Assembly (NCBI RefSeq): GCF_009870125.1
Contig: NC_046679.1
Location: 7,130,001-7,194,000, forward strand
Origin: Drosophila pseudoobscura
Lineage: Eukaryota; Arthropoda; Insecta; Diptera; Drosophilidae
Direction of reading: 5' to 3'
Length of the DNA: 64,000 nt
A model generated the notes under the pieces. The model saw only the letters and a program-made list of their open reading frames with translations, searched no databases and was not told the DNA's origin. The position numbers were made by a program, and so were the translations under genes. Shown here in pieces: positions 60,020-64,000 of the stretch (position 1 is its first letter; each line of letters opens with the position of its first letter).

Positions 60020-63000
60020 CTATCCGACCTGGCCGCTGTTCATCACCTGATGCTTCTTCTTGTCGAATATGGGCAGCTTCGACTTGACCGCACCCTCGCA
60101 CACCATCATCCGCTGGTGGGCCGGCTTCTTTTCCAGATCGAAGCACAGGGCGTCTGGGTTCAGGTGTCGCTTAAAGTCCGAGTAGCGGCGCGACTCATAC
60201 GAGAGGTAGTTGGAGCCCAGGGCTGAGGCAGCCACGGCCGCGGCCACAGTGCCATTGCCGTTCCGATGGTGCATGGACGGCGGCGAAGAGTCCTGCCGCT
60301 TGCGCTCAAAGTACTCGACAATCTTGGCTATTTGCGCCGATCGTGTGCTGGGCAGGGCCGTGAAGGAGCGATCGTCCCAGAGCAGCGAATCGGAGCCGGC
60401 CAGGCTGCTGATGTCGTCCGAGCTGTCCGTGTAGATGGACGAGGTGCGATTCTTGCAGTACAGCAGCTGATTCGTGGCAAACGGACTGCGCTGCAGCAGC
60501 GTGTGTATCTCCGAGTCGAGGGCCAGGCGATTGATCAGTCCGGCCGTGGCCGCCATCTGCGAATCGCTGACATTGCCGCTGAGCAGAGCATGGTGGCAGG
60601 TGTAGCGACGCTGGTGCGGACGCGGTGCCAAAATTTCGGCATCCAGATCATCCATGGAGTCCAGCGCCGTGGACGACGATGTGTTATTGGCGCCAATCAC
60701 TGCCGGATCGTTGTCGATCAGCAGCACCGACGATGAGGTCGAGGAGGTGTCATTGAGCTGCTGCTGTTGTTGGGCAGCGGCGGCTGTAGCGGCCACAGCA
60801 GCGTTCGATGTGGAAGTCGCATAGTAGCAGCATCGACACAGGCTCGCCAGTTTATCGCTGAAATTGAAACCGTTGAGGATTAGTAAGGGATTCGGACTCG
60901 GACTGGGCAAACACTCACTTCATTTCACTGCTTGCGCCGCCTGCTGCGTCGAGCATTAGCGTCTTGTACTGTTCGTAGGTGCAGCTGCTGCTACTGCTGG
61001 CCGCGCCGCCGCAACCAAACCCCAACGAGCCCATTCCGTTGAGCTGCCTGCTGAAGCTGTTGTTGGTGATGGCCGCGTCCGACTCCTCGTTGAAGCACGA
61101 GAAGAAGCCGCTCTCGATGGAGTCCCGCCGCGTCAGGTTCGTCTTCAGCGTCGACAGCTGTTCGCACTGGTACTTCAGCCTTTCCTCGACGTCCTTCAGC
61201 GCCTCCAGCTCTTGAAAGGTGCACGATGAAATGGAGGCAGCCGGGGCCGAGCAGCCGGACAGGGGTGTGGGCGAAGCGACTGCTGTGGCCGAGCCGCTGC
61301 CCGAGGGCAGCTCTTTGGACTTCCTTCCGCCGTCGGTCAGATCCTCGCAGGAATTGGAGTCCGCGGCGGCAGCTGTGGAGGCCGTCAGCGTGACCGTCGA
61401 GGCACTGGCCTTGAGCAGCGGGCTGGTCTCGAATTCACTGGCGCTGTTCTTCAGGCCACTGGCGCCACTGGGGCCGCCGCGAAACAAGGGATGCGTGTAG
61501 AGGGAGTTGGCGCGGTACTTGCGGGCCGCCGGGACTGTGGAGGGGCGCACAGCGCTGTCGTCGCTGCTCGACTCGGCATCGGCACAGTTGCCGCCTCCGT
61601 CCGGATCCTCGCCCTCCGAGGTGCAGTCATCGCAGTCGTCCTCTTCGGCGGTTGGAGCCTCTTCCGCCTCCGCCGTCGTGGCCGGCACTGCCGCCGCATT
61701 GCTCACCCGATGGGGCAGCTTCAGCTCCATGGCGCTGTACTTGCGCGTCATTTGCGGCGAGACGGGCAGACTCTTTGGTTCACTGGTCGTCGCCGGTGTC
61801 GCCGCTGCCTTGGGAGCTGCCGCTTCACTGCCGTCTGCTGTCGCCGTGCCCTGGGCCACGGCCTTGCCCTGCATGGTGGCCTTGAAGAACGGGGCCAGCA
61901 TCTCGAAGCACGAGCTGAACAGATCGCCCACTCCGGCGGCATAGGTCCTCGGATTGGCGCCCAAGATCTTCTTGACGCCGCGCTGCTGCGCCAGCGCTTC
62001 GAACGGGTTGGGCTTCGTGCCGCTGTGGTCCTTGTTCGTCTCCGGCTTGTACTGCGGATCCTTCAGGCACATCGTCTCGCCCACCTTGCGCAGCGTCAGC
62101 ACTGCGGAAATGGGCGGCGGCAGGGGCGGCGGCTCGGGCACCACAACCGCCGGCAAGAGGACGGCGGCGGCAACAGAACTGCCGCCGGGCAACTGGCGGG
62201 GCGGCGTCGGCGAGTGCGTGGAGGACCGCTGACGCTGCATCTGATGGCAGCGCGCCTTGTCGCTGGGCGACGTATGCATCGGGAAGTGGATGATGTTCTC
62301 GCTCAGCGAGCGCCGATGCAGCAGTATCTCGGCCTCCAGCTTCTGGGTGGCGCGACGCACCCGCGACTGCAACATGTGATCGTCGAAGCCGTGGCTGCCG
62401 GCCGATCCCGTGGGCGTGCCCGGCAACGCGGCCGACGCTGACTTCGTGGGGAAACGGAATCCTTCCTCGTCCACGTCCCTCAGATGGCGCGGCGTCAAGG
62501 TGCCCGCTGGCGCGGTGCAAATGGTGCCCACTGTCGGGGCAGAGGCCAAAGCCGGGCCCGTGGCATGCTCGCTGTCGCTGCCGCCGGGCGAGCAATTGAT
62601 CAGCTCCAGGGAGCTCAGCGGACTGGCGCCCGCCGACGACTCGTGCTCGTACTTCTCCAGCAGCAGCGTCAGCTTCTTGGTGGCATCGTGGAACGTGGGC
62701 CGGCTATTGGCATCGTACTGTGGAAGGAGATTTGGCATTACAAGGAGCTCGAGGAGTGGGGGGGTCTGCGCTGCAGCACTTACGATGCAACAGTAGAAGG
62801 CCAGCCGCAGCAGCACTGGCGGCGTGTCCATCGGACAGAGCTCCACAAAGGCCAGGTAGTCGAGGCCGAAGGAGGGTGTGCGCGGCATCATGTCCGGATC
62901 GGCCTCGATGCGCGCTATAATCTCGCACTGGATGATGCCGAACGAGAAGATGTCGCTCCTCTGATCGTACCACTGGCCCTTCAGGCACTCGGGACTGACC

Positions 63001-63458
63001 CAATACGGCGAGCCGACCGTCTCCAGGCGCGACTTTCTGCTGCGATCAAGAGGGTTTTGGGGTAAAGATCAGTTTCCGCACGAGGCAAATGCTCAAGGAT
63101 CCACTTACGATTTCACTGGTATCTTTGCGGCTAGGCCAAAGTCCCCCACGACGGCTTCATACTGATCGTTGGCCAGATTGCGTATAAGTACATTCTGAAA
63201 TCCAGACAGGGGGAGGGATTAGATCATTGAGCTCATTGAAATGCTGGCCAGGTACTCACCTTGCTTGTCAGATCCCTGTGAAAGATGCCGGCATCGTGGA
63301 CATATGTCATGCCCCGCGCTATACCCAGCGCCAGTCTTATCTTCTGCGTGGCGCTGAGCACCACCTCCTTGTTGGCCAGCAGCTGCTCCAGCGATCCACC
63401 GTTTATGTACTCGGTGAGGGCGTGCAGCTGTCCCTCCTGCACACAGACGCCCATAAAG
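60020..63458 (-). CDS. cdi: center divider (cdi), TESK-type kinase, C-terminal exons only
   Basis: Dual-specificity kinase of the TESK family; mammalian TESKs phosphorylate cofilin, and fly cdi is expressed in midline glia. Five exons on the minus strand, 63458-63260, 63194-63109, 63039-62784, 62717-60919 and 60857-60020, are all in frame with GT/AG borders and code for 1058 residues. The piece starts inside the kinase domain at [17 protein letters not shown]; the catalytic loop is FHRDLTSKN, the activation segment starts [11 protein letters not shown], and the P+1 region is [13 protein letters not shown]. All catalytic residues visible here are intact. The long tail (about 840 residues) is Ser/Ala/Pro-rich, with acidic [19 protein letters not shown] and a C-terminus that ends MNSGQVG. 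The glycine loop and ATP-binding Lys lie in exons right of the window. Exon 3 has two possible acceptors (63039 or 63036). Confidence 0.93.
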
Positions 63459-64000
63459 CTGCAACGAGAAGGAACAAAGGAGCCAAAAGACTTTTAGTAA
63501 AACTTTTCCACTGCATGGACACTTTTTTCGGGGGCTAAGTTTCGCTTTCAATCACCCGCACCGCCTGACAGTCGCTGCTGCAACTCCGATTTCTTATCGC
63601 CGTCTGACATGCAATCAGCCAGCAGTAGCCCTCCACCTCCCGATGTTTTGATTTTGTAATTCGAGTGCCACGCAATAAAAAGTGAAAGTTTCTCCTTCTG
63701 GCATTCCAGGATCCCTAATTGCCAGCACAGGGACTGCCGCCCTGCCAAGTAGTCATCTCCATTTCCTGCTGCCAGACAATGTCAATGACTCCCCGGTGCG
63801 AGCAGCACTCAAAGGCACTCGGGCTGAAGGCGTCCCCAACTCTTGCACTGCCATGCACTGAGGCGTACAAAGCCCTATCCCGAGAAGGGGCATGATTCCC
63901 CCACCAGGCCAGGACTGCGACTGGGACCGACGCTGGCTCGCTGGTCCGAGAATGCAAGAACAAAATACAAGGTTTCAAGCTTTTAAGGCGTTCCGGCAGT
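63459..64000 (-). other. cdi: cdi intron
   Basis: Begins at the acceptor TTCTCGTTGCAG before the first cdi exon of the window and shows no further coding exon up to the right edge. The upstream kinase exons must lie beyond 64000. Confidence 0.7.

Noticed and set aside
61491-62441. 316-codon plus-strand frame opposite cdi
   Set aside because: Antisense to the GC-rich cdi tail exon; Arg/Gly/His-rich without any motif.
1-64000. CRISPR arrays, bacterial operons, intact transposons or viral genes
   Set aside because: No regularly spaced direct repeats, no transposase, reverse-transcriptase or integrase frames; all structure is that of a fly euchromatic locus.

Overview
The window is nuclear DNA of a fruit fly (Drosophila). 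The evidence is short introns (55-75 bp) with GT/AG borders, DRE (TATCGATA) and Motif-1 (GGTCACACT) core-promoter elements, long CAG/CAA opa repeats, and proteins that match, from memory, Drosophila kay, fig, yata, ATPsyn-gamma, IntS11 and cdi. The species cannot be fixed from sequence alone. It is probably not D. melanogaster, because genes I place at 99B-C (kay, yata, IntS11) lie beside genes I place at 91F (CCDC124 homologue, cdi); both regions are on Muller element E.

Layout. 1-21 kb: 5' half of kayak (Fos), minus strand. Three alternative first coding exons (1176-1253, 12533-12742, 20385-20993) all end in phase 0 at a GTAAG donor and must splice to shared bZIP exons left of base 1. An intronless PP2C phosphatase, fig, lies on the plus strand inside a kay intron (4756-5778). 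21-33 kb: about 12 kb without recognisable coding sequence, rich in GA, CA and GACA microsatellites; it is upstream/regulatory DNA of kay and then the 3' flank of yata.

33-45 kb: compact housekeeping cluster. yata/SCYL1 (minus, nine exons) and ATP synthase gamma (plus) diverge from a promoter region with two DREs. ATP synthase gamma and Integrator subunit 11 (minus) converge with poly(A) signals about 60 bp apart. Next come a TRF2-like TBP paralogue (minus) and a CCDC124/Lso2-family gene (plus). A roughly 65-bp inverted repeat flanks the TRF2-like gene, lying upstream of IntS11 on one side and of the CCDC124 homologue on the other.

45-64 kb: 7.5 kb without a recognised gene, then a large two-coding-exon gene for a secreted Thr/Pro/Gln-rich protein (52379-57238), a doubtful small minus-strand spliced unit (57.66-58.19 kb), and the last five coding exons of the TESK-family kinase center divider (cdi, minus, 60020-63458), whose N-terminal exons lie right of the window.

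The genes do not form one pathway. They are a signalling locus (kay/fig), a housekeeping group (vesicle traffic, oxidative phosphorylation, RNA processing, transcription, ribosome binding), a secreted structural protein and an actin-regulating kinase. I found no bacterial, viral or CRISPR-like system. The least-described items are the TRF2-like paralogue with its flanking inverted repeat, the candidate unit at 58 kb, and a possible decayed OTU-like fragment at 40.6 kb.
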